From the NCBI GenBank assembly GCA_027924585.1, contig BSBM01000186.1, forward strand, positions 7,068,001 to 7,132,000: DNA of 64,000 nucleotides. Direction: 5' to 3'. The notes beneath the pieces were generated by a model. It was not told the origin of the DNA. It ran no database searches and saw only the letters and a program-made list of their open reading frames with translations. Positions 1-13,890 of the stretch are shown here, piece by piece. Every line of letters begins with the position of its first letter. Within the stretch, counting starts at the first letter, position 1. The stretch is from Larix kaempferi (taxonomy: Eukaryota > Streptophyta > Pinopsida > Pinales > Pinaceae). Made by a program: the position numbers and the translations under genes.

Positions 1-1690
1 AGAGCTATGATTTAAAAAAATAAAACAATTGTTTGATCATGTGAAAACGCATCTACTTTGAACTAACAAAAGGCGTTGTCATTTCAATGATATAGCAATT
101 TCATAATATATATATATTTGCATGCATTTTAAAATAGACACTCATTACTAATGTTGTGCATTTCTAAAATATGTGTGTAATTTTGTTTATGCTTATTTGG
201 AAAAAAAAAATGTAGGAGTCTATGCGGTAGTTTGAATGGAATTGAGACTGTTGTAAAGAGAATGCATGCATATTCATACATGAGTGCATTCTCCAATTCC
301 CTTTTACCACATTTTGGACCATGAAATCCATCCAAATACCCTAGTCTCTATTTTCACATAAATTTGGAAGTTAAAATGACCAAATTGTGATCAAACTTTT
401 AATATGAAAAATAAACACAATTGAGTCATAAGATGGACATTAACATACATGTGATTGCAGTCTCTACTTTTATTGTGACTAATTAGGATGATAAGTTGTG
501 AGACATTTAATCTTATTGTTAGATGTATTTGTTAAATCAATTGTGACCAATATTGATGTTTAAGCATTGCATCAATATTATTGACTTTAATGTCAATGTA
601 ACAAAGTTGTTCTCAAATAATATGAATAACATTCTTAATATAAGAATTTATGAAATAATGTGAATAACATCCCTAATACAAGAATTTATACATTAAATGT
701 GTTGTGTTCATCTCATTTGAAAAGACTCTCTTTTACTATTAGCTTTACCACTTGTATAATAAATAATTGTGAAATATTTAAATCTTTTAATTATTAACGT
801 TTATTATAAATTTATGATTATTGCCATAATAAGTTATATATTAAATGTGTTGTGTTGATCTTAATTAAAAAGTATCACGTTTGCTTTTAACTTAACCATT
901 TGACAATTATGTGTATAATAAACGAGTACAACTTTTTCATTAAATATAAAATGAGTTTATAATGGTTTTTGAAATTTTAATATACACAATGTTATGTTTA
1001 TTTAAAATTATTTCATATTAATTTTGACTACAGAGTAAGGTTCTTAATATTCACATAGATAATTGAAGTTGGGATTATATATGTTTCAATTACTTATACT
1101 AATTTATTTCGTATATTTTTTTTTGAAAATATTTTTGTGGTTTTCCCATACAAATATATTATTTTAAAATATTAAAATAAACTGAAGACTTAGTACCAAC
1201 ACGCAACTACAAAAGTGATAAAATTTAAAAATTTTATTAAGTCAAAAATTGCAATGAATGTGTCACGTTGAAAATATTAAAGTCTGGTTATGACAAAATT
1301 TCATTTCAATAGTTCATAATACTTAATTCTTAATTCCGTTCTAAACTAATCTTATTTTATATATATATTAAATTTGAAAAAAAAATGTTTAAAGAATAAT
1401 ACAACATTATTTTAAAAATAACAATTTATAAATATCGTTATTACGAGTCCTTCAAATATTAAACGTTTTTAAAGGAATTCAGTAATTTTGATAGCTATTA
1501 TTGAGATAATCGGATGATGTACTCTTATAATCATCTTCATTGTCGTTGTCCTCCTCCTCCTCATAATAATTATTAAATTTGATTTATTCAATAACCAAGG
1601 CCTTTGAATCGATATCCATATGTTGTCAGGTCAATTTAGACATCTGCGATCCAAAACGTGGATTATATTCAGCAGATGAGTGAACTTTTA
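1..1690. other. AT-rich intergenic DNA, no gene seen
   Basis: This stretch is strongly AT-rich with many short A and T runs. All reading frames are short and none resembles a protein I know. A short run of repeated phrases (for example a word meaning 'tgaataacat...taata' near 625 and 660, and 'attaaatgtgttgtgtt' near 692 and 839) suggests minor local duplication. I see no RNA gene or promoter that I could defend. Confidence 0.6.
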
Positions 1691-4640
1691 GTAGTTATCG
1701 TTCTCGTCCATCTTTTCTTGATTCTATTACTCCATCGTCCAAGTCAAAGCGCCCATTCCTTTGTTGTGCAGAGTATGGACCCGTGGGCTGCCCATGTGTA
1801 GGTTTGTGTGCGTGCTTGCTGTCTGGATGGTCGGGCTCTTCTTGGGAAGACCCTGGCCTGACTTGTCGTGGCTTGGATGGTGATTTGAAATGGTTCATGG
1901 AAACTCAGCGTTTGACGTGAGTAGAAAAGTTTTTTTTTTTTGAAGAATAGCACGACTTCAGGTTTTCAGAGAAGAACCCGAAAACTATGGCAAGCTATTC
2001 GTTGCTGGTATAATTATGAGTCATGAGCACGAATTATGAGTCATGAGCACTCAGTTCTTATCACGTGAACTTGGGCGAAATGCCAAACAAGCTGACCACC
2101 ATTGGAAATTTGATGCAGTAATTTGGGGAGATTTCCATTGTGACGACGGGGTAAAATTCGTTTGGTTTGGAGGTTTGCAAGAGCTATAGAGGAAGATCGA
2201 CGGCTCCCTTTTATTTCGCACTGGCAACATGCACGCAAGATAAGGGAGGTTGGTGGTTGCGGTAAGAAAACCACCATCACACTTGTCTGATTCTTACTCG
2301 TCCACATATCAAAAACGGTATGGTAAACCGCTCCAGGGACAACGCGGAAACCGCCTTACATGGCATCACTATTACCTATTTATGGAAGAGAATTAGGTTT
2401 ATTTGGCATTGGCTAGACTGCGTCGGCACCTTTGGGCTCGGCAGCTAGTCGCGCGATTTGCTCTTGACAAAAAGGAATTCTCTAGGGCGTACTCTGCGCT
2501 TGGGTACATGTGTTAGCATGTGTCCCTTAGACCTGACAGATGTTCGCATGAAAGGCTCTCGGTTGGGAGGGTTAGGGCTTGGCCCAATATACATTTTTAT
2601 GCAATGTAGTCTACCTGTGGACTCTCCCTTGGTATTCCTGCGAGTGATTGAATCCACGCTTGGACTGGTGTATTGGCCTACGTGTTCCTGCTTGGACTCG
2701 GCAGCCAGTCTTGTGGAAGGATCTCGGTGCTGAGCGATAGGGCTCGTAGCATCAAGGAAGGCAGGCTCTTGCGCAAGCTTGGTGTTCGACTGTGGTGGTA
2801 TGAGTGGGTTACCATTTGATTGGTTGGCTGGAAAAGCTCTTGTGCTTGGAGCTTGGGATGTTGTGGTGAGCGTGGCCCCCATTTAGACTTCTATGAGCTT
2901 GGTGCTTGGAATTCGATAGTGGGTGTATGTAACCCTAGACATCACCAGAACCGTTAAAAACCCTAGCTGTTCACACAAAATAAAAATGCTCACGTTCTAG
3001 GCCATTCGTTGGCAGAGGACAGACGTATGCAGCAGGATGGCAATGAAAAATATATATGTGCAGAGATGGTAGAATGCCACCAAAATAAGATATCACCGGC
3101 CAACGAATGAGGATGAGAGACAAACAAAATGCTCAACACAGTAGGCAGAGGATAGACAACGATAGTTGGTAAAGATAATGCCAGGGAGCAACAGCTTTTT
3201 TTTTTTGGCAAAGGATACAGTACAGGAAAATGAGCTCAGGTCACGAGGCAGCGAATGGTACCTCCACTCTCTCAGGTCAAAGTGGGTTGGTATTTACAGT
3301 GGTATTGACATGAGCATGCCCATTCCTTATCTTGCAGGCCAGCCTCAAATTTCTAGTGGTTCGTGTATGGTCGCTCCTGTCCATTGTAGTGAGAGCAACA
3401 TTTCTGAAGGAGGCCTTCTTTTCAACTAGGTATTCCATAGTGGTCGAGAAGAGAAGATAGGTATCCGATATTGCTAGCTAAGAGAAGGTGAGGCGACTAT
3501 GCTCAGATGGTATTCTTTTTTTTTTTTCAAATATTTTTATATTCTGTCTGTATTGCCTTATCATGTAAAAAGGAAGTTCTTTATCTGCTAGTAACAGGGG
3601 GTAATTGTTCTTCAGGTTTACTGATACCAGCACTTAACGGGTAAGTGCCTTTGTAGTTTTGAGGTCACATGGAACGGGGTCCAGGTGTAGGAACAATTAC
3701 AGCTATTCGAAGTAGGAACATCCGCTTGGGAGGCATTGATCATCACCCTGGGATACAGTTTCTTCGAAACTTCGTGCATTAAGAATTTAGGGAAATATTT
3801 TTTTGTTTAAGATAAGAAATCTGTAGGGTTGTTTAGTGTTAAGGTCTTTGGATGCACTGTGTGGAAGTTTTTTTTTACTCCTAGTTTCAGTTGAACATTC
3901 CATCTATTTTTAGAGAATGACCACGAAACTGCAAACAAGTTTTTTTTTTTAGTTTCTATTGATTTGCGGAATTTTATAACTTAAAACCCAAGTTTAAATA
4001 AATGGATGTTTATGTACTTTTAATTTATGCTTTGAGGTTGATGTAGTTTTAAATTATACTCATTCATATTTAAACATGTTATTTTTTTTTTTTTTACTAG
4101 AACATGTTTTTTTTTAAATTATTTGGTTTATATTCAAAATGTATGCTTTTTATACCAACATGATCTTTTCCTTAAGAATTTAGTCACTAGATGAGATTTA
4201 TATAACTCCCCGTTGTTATCAGAGGTGTTCAAATGGCTCTTTGGGAAGGTGTTTTTGGGTAAATATCTAAAATATTTTTGTTAGTGGCAATATATTCCAA
4301 TTTGACATTTTGTTCCGCTATATCAATTATCTATTACCTATTACTTCGAATGAGGGCCTAACACTTGAATTGCAAAAATATGATCGCAGTTTATTTAATT
4401 ATTGATTGTATAGAGTCCTCTACTTGTATTGATGATTTTGCATGTTACTATTATTATTGTATGTTGAAGGTTGAAGGCAGTGGCCCTTCTCTGCATCTCA
4501 TTATATACTAATGTTGGTACAAGTTTGATTAGGGTTTGGGAAATATTGAACATTGATTTCGGATTTCTGCATGGAGTTCTACCTAGATTTACGAATATTT
4601 TGCTTAGGGATGCTTAGTTTCTATTTCCGGTAGGCCATTA
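1691..4640. other. Less AT-rich stretch with short unrecognised ORFs
   Basis: Base composition becomes more balanced between about 1,700 and 3,450 than in the flanks, which often marks an old transposon or a dead gene. The longest open frame is on the minus strand (2,445-2,882, 145 codons, rich in Ser, Pro, Thr and Arg). It shows no domain or motif I recognise and could be chance. From 3,490 to 4,640 the DNA is AT-rich again with T runs. I do not call a gene here. Confidence 0.45.
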
Positions 4641-4658
4641 GGTTCGAGAGTTCGAACC

Positions 4659-4672
4659 AGGCTCTGATACCA
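4659..4672 (-). promoter_or_regulatory. Primer-binding-site-like motif of a reverse-strand LTR element
   Basis: Read on the minus strand this is TGGTATCAGAGCCTGG, the usual initiator-tRNA-Met primer-binding site of plant LTR retrotransposons. The bases just before it in minus-strand order end in CA, as an LTR should. No coding region of an element follows towards lower coordinates, so this is probably the LTR-plus-leader scrap of a deleted copy. The LTR itself would lie at about 4,675 and upwards, but its far end is not visible. Confidence 0.5.
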
Positions 4673-4674
4673 TA

Positions 4675-7600
4675 TGTAGTGCGCTGTTTTTTTTTAAGCA
4701 GAGCACTAAGTAGAGTTTCTGAGTTAATTTTCCATGTATCAAACCTATTTCAGGTGTAAGGAATTAAATTTCCAATTTAATCTCTATTTATGTTAAATGA
4801 AACTTAGCTTACTGTCTTGTCCTTAAAATTCATACATTCGTATAAAAAAAATAAACCAACATATCAATATTTTCTTGCAACAATTGTTTTCAGCATAAGA
4901 ATATGTTTCATCGTAAATAAGCAGTAAATAGCAAAGTATTTGCAGGTTTCAGAGTAAGTCTCAGCATAATAATCAGATTTAAAAAATAACAAGGAAATTA
5001 CATTATGCTGATGCTAGTAGACCGTAGGTTGTAGCAGGTTATGTTATATTTCTTAGTCATCCAAAATGATGTTTCCATCCTACCAACCAGTTATTATCTT
5101 GCTGGCCCTTGGAAATTCAAGGATTTCCAAGCCCCTGAGCTCACAAACTGATAATCCTGAGAGCAGTATTCCTTTGGTTCTTCAAACCTCTCTTTGCACT
5201 TCCAGCTCTCTCCCCCCCTCTTCCCTTCAACTTCATCCCCTCTATAAACATTTTTCCCTACTCGAGAAGGCCTTGGACTTACTCCACCGCCCCCAAACTC
5301 CCCTCTCGAGCCCCTCAACATTAACTCCTTTCCTCATGTATTTAATGTTATTAATGTCATTAATAAAATATTATATAAATAGTTGACCTTGTTATGTCTA
5401 ACTTAGAAATGGAAATAACCACACTTTAATCATTGATTAATCAATATTTAAATGTTACCTATATTGCAATTGTTATGATATGGATGGTATTATTATGTAA
5501 AATAACATTAATTAAATAATATTATTAATTAAATCACCACAAAGTAGTACCAAATGGTGAATTTAATAAAAATGTCTTTTAAATCATTTGTTTATCACAA
5601 TGTTTACCAACAAGTAATACATAGCTTAATTGATTTGTTTTACACACCTTAAATAACTTTATATTCATTATCTGAGTTCGATCAATGCATGATTAACATA
5701 ATTACTTATGACAACTTACACATTTATTCGTTAGGTTAAGTGTTTGTTTATCGATACTAGTGTACACATGCAAGGTGTGCGTGCGTGGCCAGCGTATGCA
5801 CAGATCATAAATGTACTATAGACAAACCCCATCCCGCCTATGCATACCTGCTAACTAATAGTAGTATTTACCCCCATGTAGAAAAACAAGCATAATATAC
5901 ATAGTACAAGTACTTTAACATCCTCAGTTATTTAACAGTTAATTCTTTACGATTTTACATCATTATCTTTATCTTTACATTAGTTTATTCAATCATGTAC
6001 AAGGAAGGGTACCTACTACCACTAACTCAGAATCAAGGAATACCCAACCCTCAACAGTACTAACTAACTCATCCTCCCATCATAACCTACGTCCTGCATC
6101 CTCCCTATCCTTCCTCTACTAGTACAGAAGTGGATGTCGGACTCACCGATCTGACCACCTAGAACTTGAGAGTGATAGCGTCGGCTGAACAACGGACCTA
6201 TCCTCCCCTAGCAGGCATCCGACCATTGTCATCACAACTACATGGGGAGCGTGTCTCAGCACGGCCCTCCCACGACCTCGGGTATCATAGGAACATAGGG
6301 TGGGAAACACATCCATCCCTCTCAACATACCAGGTCTACACCCTTATCAAATCATACTCTGCTACTATCGAGATTATCAGTTTGTGTTATCGTATCATCA
6401 TTCTTAGCTGCTAAGGTTTACTGTACGAACATGTTCTTTTCCCAATATATCAGATCAAGTAACTGACTATCCCATAGCCCTCGTGTCCTATAGGTTAGTA
6501 TTTTGCAAAATACAATTTATAGAAAGCATTTCCCATTGATCGCCAATTGATCCATGTTATCAAAATCATTTTATTTCATGTAACCTTTTTTAGTTCATCA
6601 TAGATGCGTATGACATATAATACTTCAATAATTCATATAAGAAGATGGTATCCACGTACCGATTCCTATATTTCACATCTTATTAATGAAAACGTATAAG
6701 CATATACTGTAATCGTAAGATAAAGAATTCACATGATAATCATGACATCGTAACCGCATGACATAGTAACATCGTAATCATAGTGAAGTCATAAAACAAG
6801 GTAACTTTATATAATGAGGTCCGTCATGTCGTAATATAGTTTACTCAGTCGAGTTGAGTTCAATAGATAATAAGAAAATAAAGTATAGTGTGTCTTAATT
6901 GATAAACGCCTGTAATAAAAATATGGGGTGTTACACATCACATATTATTTTTATATTGATTTAAACCCTGGTAAAAATGGCCAATTCTAACATTCCAACT
7001 AATGGAAATTTTTAAATTTTAAAAATTAAAAAAATATTTTTTATTTTAACAAAATTTAGTTTAATATATAATATGAATTAAAACATTACAAAACATAACT
7101 CGGATTAATTTAAACTTATATTAGTTTGACCTAAACCAATTCTCTGATAGGTATAAAAATATTTGCAATTCATGTTATCTCACACGCATACCTAAATCAT
7201 GACGTGATATAAATTATATGGTATGGCCTCAGTAATCCATATCATAAATCCTGACATGTAATATAAAATTTATATCATAAATCACGACATGTAATATAAA
7301 ATATATGGTATGGTCTTCAGTGGTTTAACATATATAGGATATAAGTACTAGCATACCCCAAAAGCAGGGAAAATGAAACACCGAGAAAAACTTCAATATG
7401 TTGTAAAATGAGAGAAAGTTGTGTGTACGTAAACAAAATAATTTTATGTGTTTGAAGGAAAGCCTATCTAATTTATGGTAGGGATAGTAGTCGATGAAAT
7501 TGAAATGAAAACTCTCTTGCAAGTACTAATAAGCAATAAATACAAACTCATGTAATCGATGGTAAATAAAATGGAATGTACAATAATTTGTCATACAATA

Positions 7601-7744
7601 AAGTATACATATGTTAGTAAAACAATAAAGGGTTAGGTAGTTATCAGGGTTAACTATGATTATATTGGCAATCAACATTTGTATTTTCATTTGGTAGGGA
7701 GAGTGTAGGGATTGAGGGTTGCAAGTTTAAGTGTTAAAGGGACA
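4675..7744. other. Intergenic DNA with possible LTR debris
   Basis: No protein similarity is visible. A pyrimidine-rich patch followed by a CTCTATAAAC TATA-like word lies near 5,210-5,245. A GC-richer patch at about 6,060-6,340 and the string GGGGTGTTACA near 6,926-6,936 resemble the inside and 3' end of a plant gypsy LTR. I could not find a matching LTR start or second copy, so this remains unproven. A short imperfect repeat containing 'atcataaatc..gacatgtaatataaaat' recurs between 7,200 and 7,310. Confidence 0.4.
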
Positions 7745-8170
7745 AAGAATGAAGGAGTGCCTCTTGCTTTTTTCAAAGTGTGATAGATGAAGTGTCTTTC
7801 ATTTTTTCATAGCAGTCGAAGGAGAATGGTCATGCAATTCGTAATCCTTCTAATGTTGTAGTGCATTACATTGGAGTGAAGGTCAAGCCTTGACATTCAT
7901 TATTACCAATGTCAACAGTTGACCTTGATAATGTCAATCCTTGGGATTTATGAATAGTCAATGCCCAAGCCATCTTGATGGGGATTTGTTTCTTCTTACA
8001 TCTATTTGTAAGTGGAATTGGTATGTTCTTTGATTGAGATTGGTCCCATGGAGGGCCAATGCAATTATCAAATTCCATGATAACATAGGATGTCAAATGA
8101 TGAGGGATAGATCCAGGTGTGTATACAATTTTCATGACCACTCCAAGTGCACCGTTTACACAAAAAGGGA
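7745..8170 (-). pseudogene. PIF1-like DNA helicase C-terminal fragment (Helitron-type or host PIF1-like)
   Basis: Read on the minus strand, about 90 codons (8,141 down to 7,866) match the C-terminal part of PIF1-family helicases. A segment like VNGALGVVMKIVY lies just upstream of 8,100. It is followed by the very conserved helicase motif VI region around AWALTIHKSQGLTLSRS (roughly 7,915-7,965) and a GLTF segment. The reading then breaks, but further family-like sequence (PFSFDCYEKM) continues towards about 7,780 in another frame, so there is at least one frameshift. The ATPase N-terminal half is absent. PIF1-like helicases of this kind occur in Helitron transposons and as host genes. No Helitron Rep domain or terminus is visible here, so the parent cannot be decided. 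Confidence 0.7.
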
Positions 8171-10017
8171 ATCTAAATAAATAAAAAAAATTGTTGATGA
8201 TAACATAAGCATAAAACTGTTAGCAATATCGTTATGACAAATGCTTTTCTAAAAAAAAAGGTAACAAAAATTATTTAAATTGCAAAGAGATCTCATAAAT
8301 GGGGATCAATCTCTCAACACAAGACCTTGGTTGCTCACAACAATATTAAAGAAACTATGATGCTAAATATGAATGTAAAAATTATGAGTTGCACTGGAGG
8401 ACTACGCTGCTTTACACTATGAAGGTGTTTAGTTGGATCGTGGGCTTGGTTAACTCAGGATTGTATCCGTTCCTCTGGTGGATTTTTTTTATGTCGATGG
8501 CCTATGAGGAGCTGCCCCCTATCATATGCCAACGTTTCTTCCTTCCAATATCTTTCAAAGTTTGACAACAACGAGAGTGCATCCGTGTTTTAATGACGAA
8601 GATGATAGCTCGTCAAGGATTGTAGGTTATTAGATAGTTTTAGCGGAATGGATTTATTTGGCTTCACTTGGGCTCGATATGGCCTTTTCATGAAACTTCT
8701 ATTTAAAGGAATAAAAAGAACAACCTAAGTAGCCTTGTATCTAGATTCCAAGCCAAGTTTCTTATTCTCGCCACATTAATTCTATTCCTTGCCTTTCCTT
8801 CGTACACTTTCAATAGTCTTACCGACTAGAACCCACCCATCCATAGGTAATCCATAACAAACCTTCTCATAATTGCAAATCAATATATAACAATATCTGG
8901 AACAGAGCCATCTATCTACATCGGTTTTGTGGAGGAGCGTGTAGTGTGTTAAGGGAGGAGAGTATGGTTCACGATGGATTCTGAGTTTGAACTTGTCGTA
9001 CACATGGAGGAGACTCCTGAATCTTGCATCCTTATTCTTGATCTCCCAAGAACGTGATTCCATGAATATGTATAGTTCTACCCTTTTGAAATCTATTTAT
9101 TTCAAAATGTGTATATTTCCTTGTACAATACTTTTGGTGATCATTGATTCTAGATTTATTTGTGCAGGTTTTAGAAGAGAAGATCTAAGAGTGTAGGTTA
9201 ATCTTCTCACATATTTGAGAAAACAATGTCAAAAATATTTGAAAATTGAAGAGCAAACTAAAATTGTGTATGATTTCTAATGACATTGAGTGATCTAAGT
9301 CGATTTATGAGGTATAAAATAAGATGTACAATGTTTTATATGATTGATTTTGGGTCCCTGGTTAGATGGTTCATTGAAATGTCTATTGTAAGTCTACCAT
9401 CCAACTTGGGATGTGTAAAGGGGTATTCTTAAGTCCACACAACCCTTACTCCCAACGTAAGATATTATATCTCATCCATCAAATTATGATTTTGAGTAGT
9501 ATTGTTAAATACTACTATATTGTTATGTCTCCATCAATCTAAGAAGAAGAATAAATTAAATACTATCTAAGTTGCATTCAAAGATATTTAAAAGTGTCAA
9601 GGAACATTACATAGTTATAGATTGAACATAAATAAAATCAATATACAAAATTGTAACCATATATTTCTTCAAACAAAATAGAATAAGAATAAAAAACTAA
9701 ATTTTTCTATGGATATTTGACAATGTGAAGAATAAAAATGTTATAATATAGGAAATAAGTGTAGCATTTTTTCCTTCATGGTTGCATTAAGTCAAATGAA
9801 TGATCTCAATAAATGTGATCAACACTTAGTTCAATAACTCTAAATTTGCAATGCCCACCCTCACTTGCTAAGAGTTTTTCAATTGTTCTAGTTATGTCTA
9901 GAGAGAGTGGATAAAATGAAATTATTGTTGAAAATGTTTAAAACTATATTGCTCAAAGAGCATGATACTCATACCCAGTCTTCATCAATCTAGTAATCCT
10001 AGGCATTGAATGATCCC

Positions 10018-10041
10018 ATATATATATATATATATATATAT
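10018..10041. repeat. TA dinucleotide microsatellite
   Basis: An uninterrupted run of alternating T and A in AT-rich flank. A second, slightly longer run follows about 70 bp downstream. Confidence 0.95.
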
Positions 10042-10110
10042 CAAAATAAATAAAATATTTTTCATCATGTAAAATAAGAATAGTTATTGTTTAGTAACAA
10101 AGTGTATCAA

Positions 10111-10111
<1 letters not shown>

Positions 10112-10140
<29 letters not shown>
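10112..10140. repeat. TA dinucleotide microsatellite
   Basis: An uninterrupted alternating A/T run, the second of a close pair. Confidence 0.95.
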
Positions 10141-10143
<3 letters not shown>

Positions 10144-13100
10144 TCAATTAGAATTTTATGCACATATGAAAAAACTTAGAGGATTGAATGTAATGGTCAT
10201 TTAAAATTTGCACATATATTTTTGGAGGATTGAATGTATCTTATGAGATGACAGTAGTGCCATATCACTATAACCATAAGAAATGTAGTGACACCTTGAA
10301 GAAGTTACATAATATGCTCTAAATGGTGTTATTCTTTGACAAATCTTGGCACATTTGGTTTTTCTTTAACAAATCTTGGCATATTTATGAGTGTAAGGAG
10401 GATGCTATCTAATAACAAAAATTACTTTCACCATATAAAAAAGGGACACCATTAGTATTTTTTTTCCAGTATTGGAGTAAATGCTCATTGGTACATTTCT
10501 TTGCTCTATGTGTTTGCTTATGTGTTTCCTCAGCTTGCGAGAAAAATGATACGCACCATTCTAGGTATTCATATTCAAAAATATATGTTTCCTTATCTTG
10601 CACTATCATTGATGAAAATTGCATCTATGCAAAATTATTTTCTTGCATATAATTCCTCATATGTATGAGTGACTTATTTGTGAAATATAGACATTGAACA
10701 AACTAAATTAAGGAAGGGACCATTATTGCAATCTGTTTGCATCACAAATGAATTCAATTAATTTTTTATAATTTTTTAGTAATTCAAAATGGGCTTAAAC
10801 TCTTCCACCCATTACTGTATGTGTTTATTTTATAGGGATTTGAAGGAACACTTGTGAATGTTGAAATATCAAATGGAATTACGGTACAAAGGTGTGGTTA
10901 TGAAAATGATGAGACAATGTGTTGCAGAGGTTTTTTTGTTTCAGGCAAATTTATTTATTGAATCTATTTGAAATGAAAAATTATATAAAGCATCATGAAA
11001 TTTTTTAAGTTGTATGTTCTTGATCGAGTTTAGATATGAACCTTCACAAAATGAATATTTTAAACATCGCAAAACCTAAAATTGGGATTACAACAATGAG
11101 AATTATGAATTTGATTGAATTCAAATTATAGCATCATCAAGTCCTCACTCCTTTGTTCTCCATAATTACCATTCCCCTTTTCTCGGTTCTATGCATATTT
11201 ATCTATCACACTATTTTCTTTCTAGCAACATGACATCAATGTGACAATAATTTGTGTGTCAAATTGATGGGTCCATTTTTCAGGTATTTGATAACCCTTT
11301 TTCCACAGTCCAGCTCAAGCAATCGTAAAGAAACGCACTAAATTGTGGGAAAAGTGTTAAATTAATTATTTAATGAAATTGTTTTTTATGATTAATCTTC
11401 TATGTTAGAATGCGTATCAAATAAACTGATTATATGGAAACCAAGCGTGATTGAGCAGGTTCAGGGTCATTAAAGGATGGATGTGTAGAAGACTAAAGGA
11501 TCACCAAGCTCGGCACCCTGTTTCCTGATTTATAGAGGACGCACTCCCACTTTCAAGATGAATCGGCATTTTGACAATCAGTTAGGATCAGAGTTAAATC
11601 ATATAAATATGGACCTCTCGGGTAGCGAGAGGCCCCTGCTGTTATTTTTGGGAAAGACATTAGTTTTAACGTTTTCTGCACTATTGAGATACTGAGAAGT
11701 ACAGACTTCTATTTTGACATGGATTTTATATATTAATGAAAGATTGATGATTAATTCTAGCGAGCGTTTCTGAGTCTTTATTCTCTCCTGAGTACGGGTT
11801 GGGGAGGGCCCCTCCAACATGTAGGTCAGGAGATTCCTATTTGCAGGTATTTTTCCAAGTATGTGTTTTACATTGATGAACAGTTCTATGATATATGGGA
11901 GCGTTTGAATGATTCATTGTTTTCTGTAGTAGTTTAGAATGCATTCTGTAGTATAGTAAAACGATTTCAGTAGTCCTGTAGGTTCTTTCTTTCAATGCAT
12001 ATTTTTATCAACGGTTACATGTGCAATAGCTTTGCTTTCGATATCATAGTTTAGATCTGGAAGTTCACTGCAGTTTCTCATCGTGATTAGTTTCTTTTGA
12101 CTTCTTAGTAATAGATGGGTAAGCATAGAATGATCGTACTTCAATTCTAGATTGGTAAAACAAGTTAGATCAAGACTCCAATTCTATGCGTAGATAGCAG
12201 TTACAGACTTTGTTTCCCCAATAGTAGAATAGCTCTGTTATGATATTTTCATTCTCAGCATTTAATCATTTCAGCATTTTAATTATTTCAAATAGATTTA
12301 CTATTTTTGTATCTTCATTTCTTAGAACAGATCAGCATCTAATTACCTCAACATTTTAATTATTTAGAATAGATTCCCTGCTTTATTTCTCAAAACATAT
12401 TTACTGCTTTCAACACTTTAATTCTTTTAATTAGATTTATTGCTTTCCAGTATTTTATTCCATAGCATAATCAGTTTTCACATTTAGTAGACAATCTTTA
12501 GAACATCGATACTGACATCCAACTGTGACAAGAGATTATCCTATAAGAACACAGATAGTGCATGCATCTCTCAAGTTTGTACGTTCCCCGGGTTGACATT
12601 TAAAGTAGGCTCTTGGTATAGCTGCCCTCATTAGGCATCCACATTAGGAGCTCACCACAAATATTTTGAGAATGCCCCATATCTCTCTTTCTTGTTGCCT
12701 TATGCCAATCCCAACATCAAGGAGACATATCCTTCGCAGAATTAATTATTGGAGCAACAATTTTTACCCTAGTTGGGGTTCATAAGAAATCTAGGGAGCA
12801 GGTAACATAATTTTTTTTTATCATCAAGCTTATGCATTACCGATTATGTTCTAACATCTCATCATTGCCTTGCGCACATTTTGCATGGTTGAAAGATAAA
12901 GTGATCAAATCAATATCCCAAAGGTGGTCTTATGACTAATTTCTTTTAGTTTCATGTCCGTATGGATCTTGGAAAACTCCAAATCATAAACACCTTAGCT
13001 TAAATAATAAGTAATGGATGTAGTTATGTTATTTTTTCATGTTCCTAGAGGCCTATAAAGAAAGTAGGGTCACTTCATTTCTCAAGTAGGGTCTCTTCAT

Positions 13101-13818
13101 TGCTCTTATAGTTTTTTTATAGAATTGGCACCCTTCAACAAAGGCCTAAATATCTACCACAAGGTTTTTTTCTTCTTATGAGACTCTAATAAACATGGCT
13201 CCCATGGTTAAAAAGGATTGTGGTATGCTCAACACATTAATATAAGATGCAGTTACTATGCATTATATGGATACACAAACCATATCCTCCCTAATATGGG
13301 TATCCACAAAATTGTTTAAATATATGGTTGTGTCTAAGTTCTATATTGTCATTTTATGATGAAAACTTGGTTCAATGTTTATGTTTATTTATTTATTTAT
13401 AATGTTCATATAACTTATTAGACAATTACATTTGAAATGGCAAAATATAGTTATGATTATTTTCTATTGAAATTACAATTTATTTGTCTTGCCAATAAGT
13501 TAAAACTGAACATTGTAAGCAATTGTAACGACAATATTTTCTTTAAAATGTCTTTGAAGTGTATATTTAATTTGCTATTATCAATTGAATTACAATTATT
13601 TTTTCAACTTTTTATCATAAAAAGATTAAATTAATATATATCTTTAATTCAAAATTGAATTAAAATTAAGAATTATTTACTTTTGATGGCCAATTAGTGA
13701 CTACAATCAATCTCCTCTCAACACCAACTTTAAGTCTTGGGATCAAAACCTTGCTGCACCAATATTATCGAAGTACTATACAGTCCAGTATTAGAATGGT
13801 TAAGCAACACAAATTCGC

Positions 13819-13890
13819 CGCAACACTTGGAGTAAAGGTTCATGGTGGTTGGGCTTCCAAAGAAGCTACGCAACACTTGGAGTAAAGGTT
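13819..13890. repeat. Short direct repeat pair (22 bp) around a 28-bp spacer
   Basis: The phrase CGCAACACTTGGAGTAAAGG plus TT occurs exactly at 13,819-13,840 and again at 13,869-13,890. The sequence is not low-complexity, so the exact repeat is not chance. It fits a small local duplication or a filler repeat at a repaired break. Confidence 0.8.

Noticed and set aside
2445-2882. A 145-codon minus-strand frame
   Set aside because: No recognisable motif, and overlapping plus-strand frame of 91 codons. It could be chance in a more balanced stretch.
4640-4660. A tRNA gene around the GGTTCGAGAGTTCGAACC word
   Set aside because: Only a B-box-like string is present; there is no cloverleaf, A box or acceptor stem. 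The neighbouring primer-site motif explains it better.
5450-6940. A solo gypsy LTR from TGTTACC near 5,453 to GGGGTGTTACA near 6,936
   Set aside because: The ends look LTR-like but no second copy, target duplication or primer site supports it.
12740-12785. GGAGCAACAATTTTTACCCT near 12,751 as a degenerate primer site of a Tat/Athila-type element
   Set aside because: Only a loose resemblance to the usual TTTTTGGCGCCGTTGCCGGG region; no LTR or coding sequence nearby.
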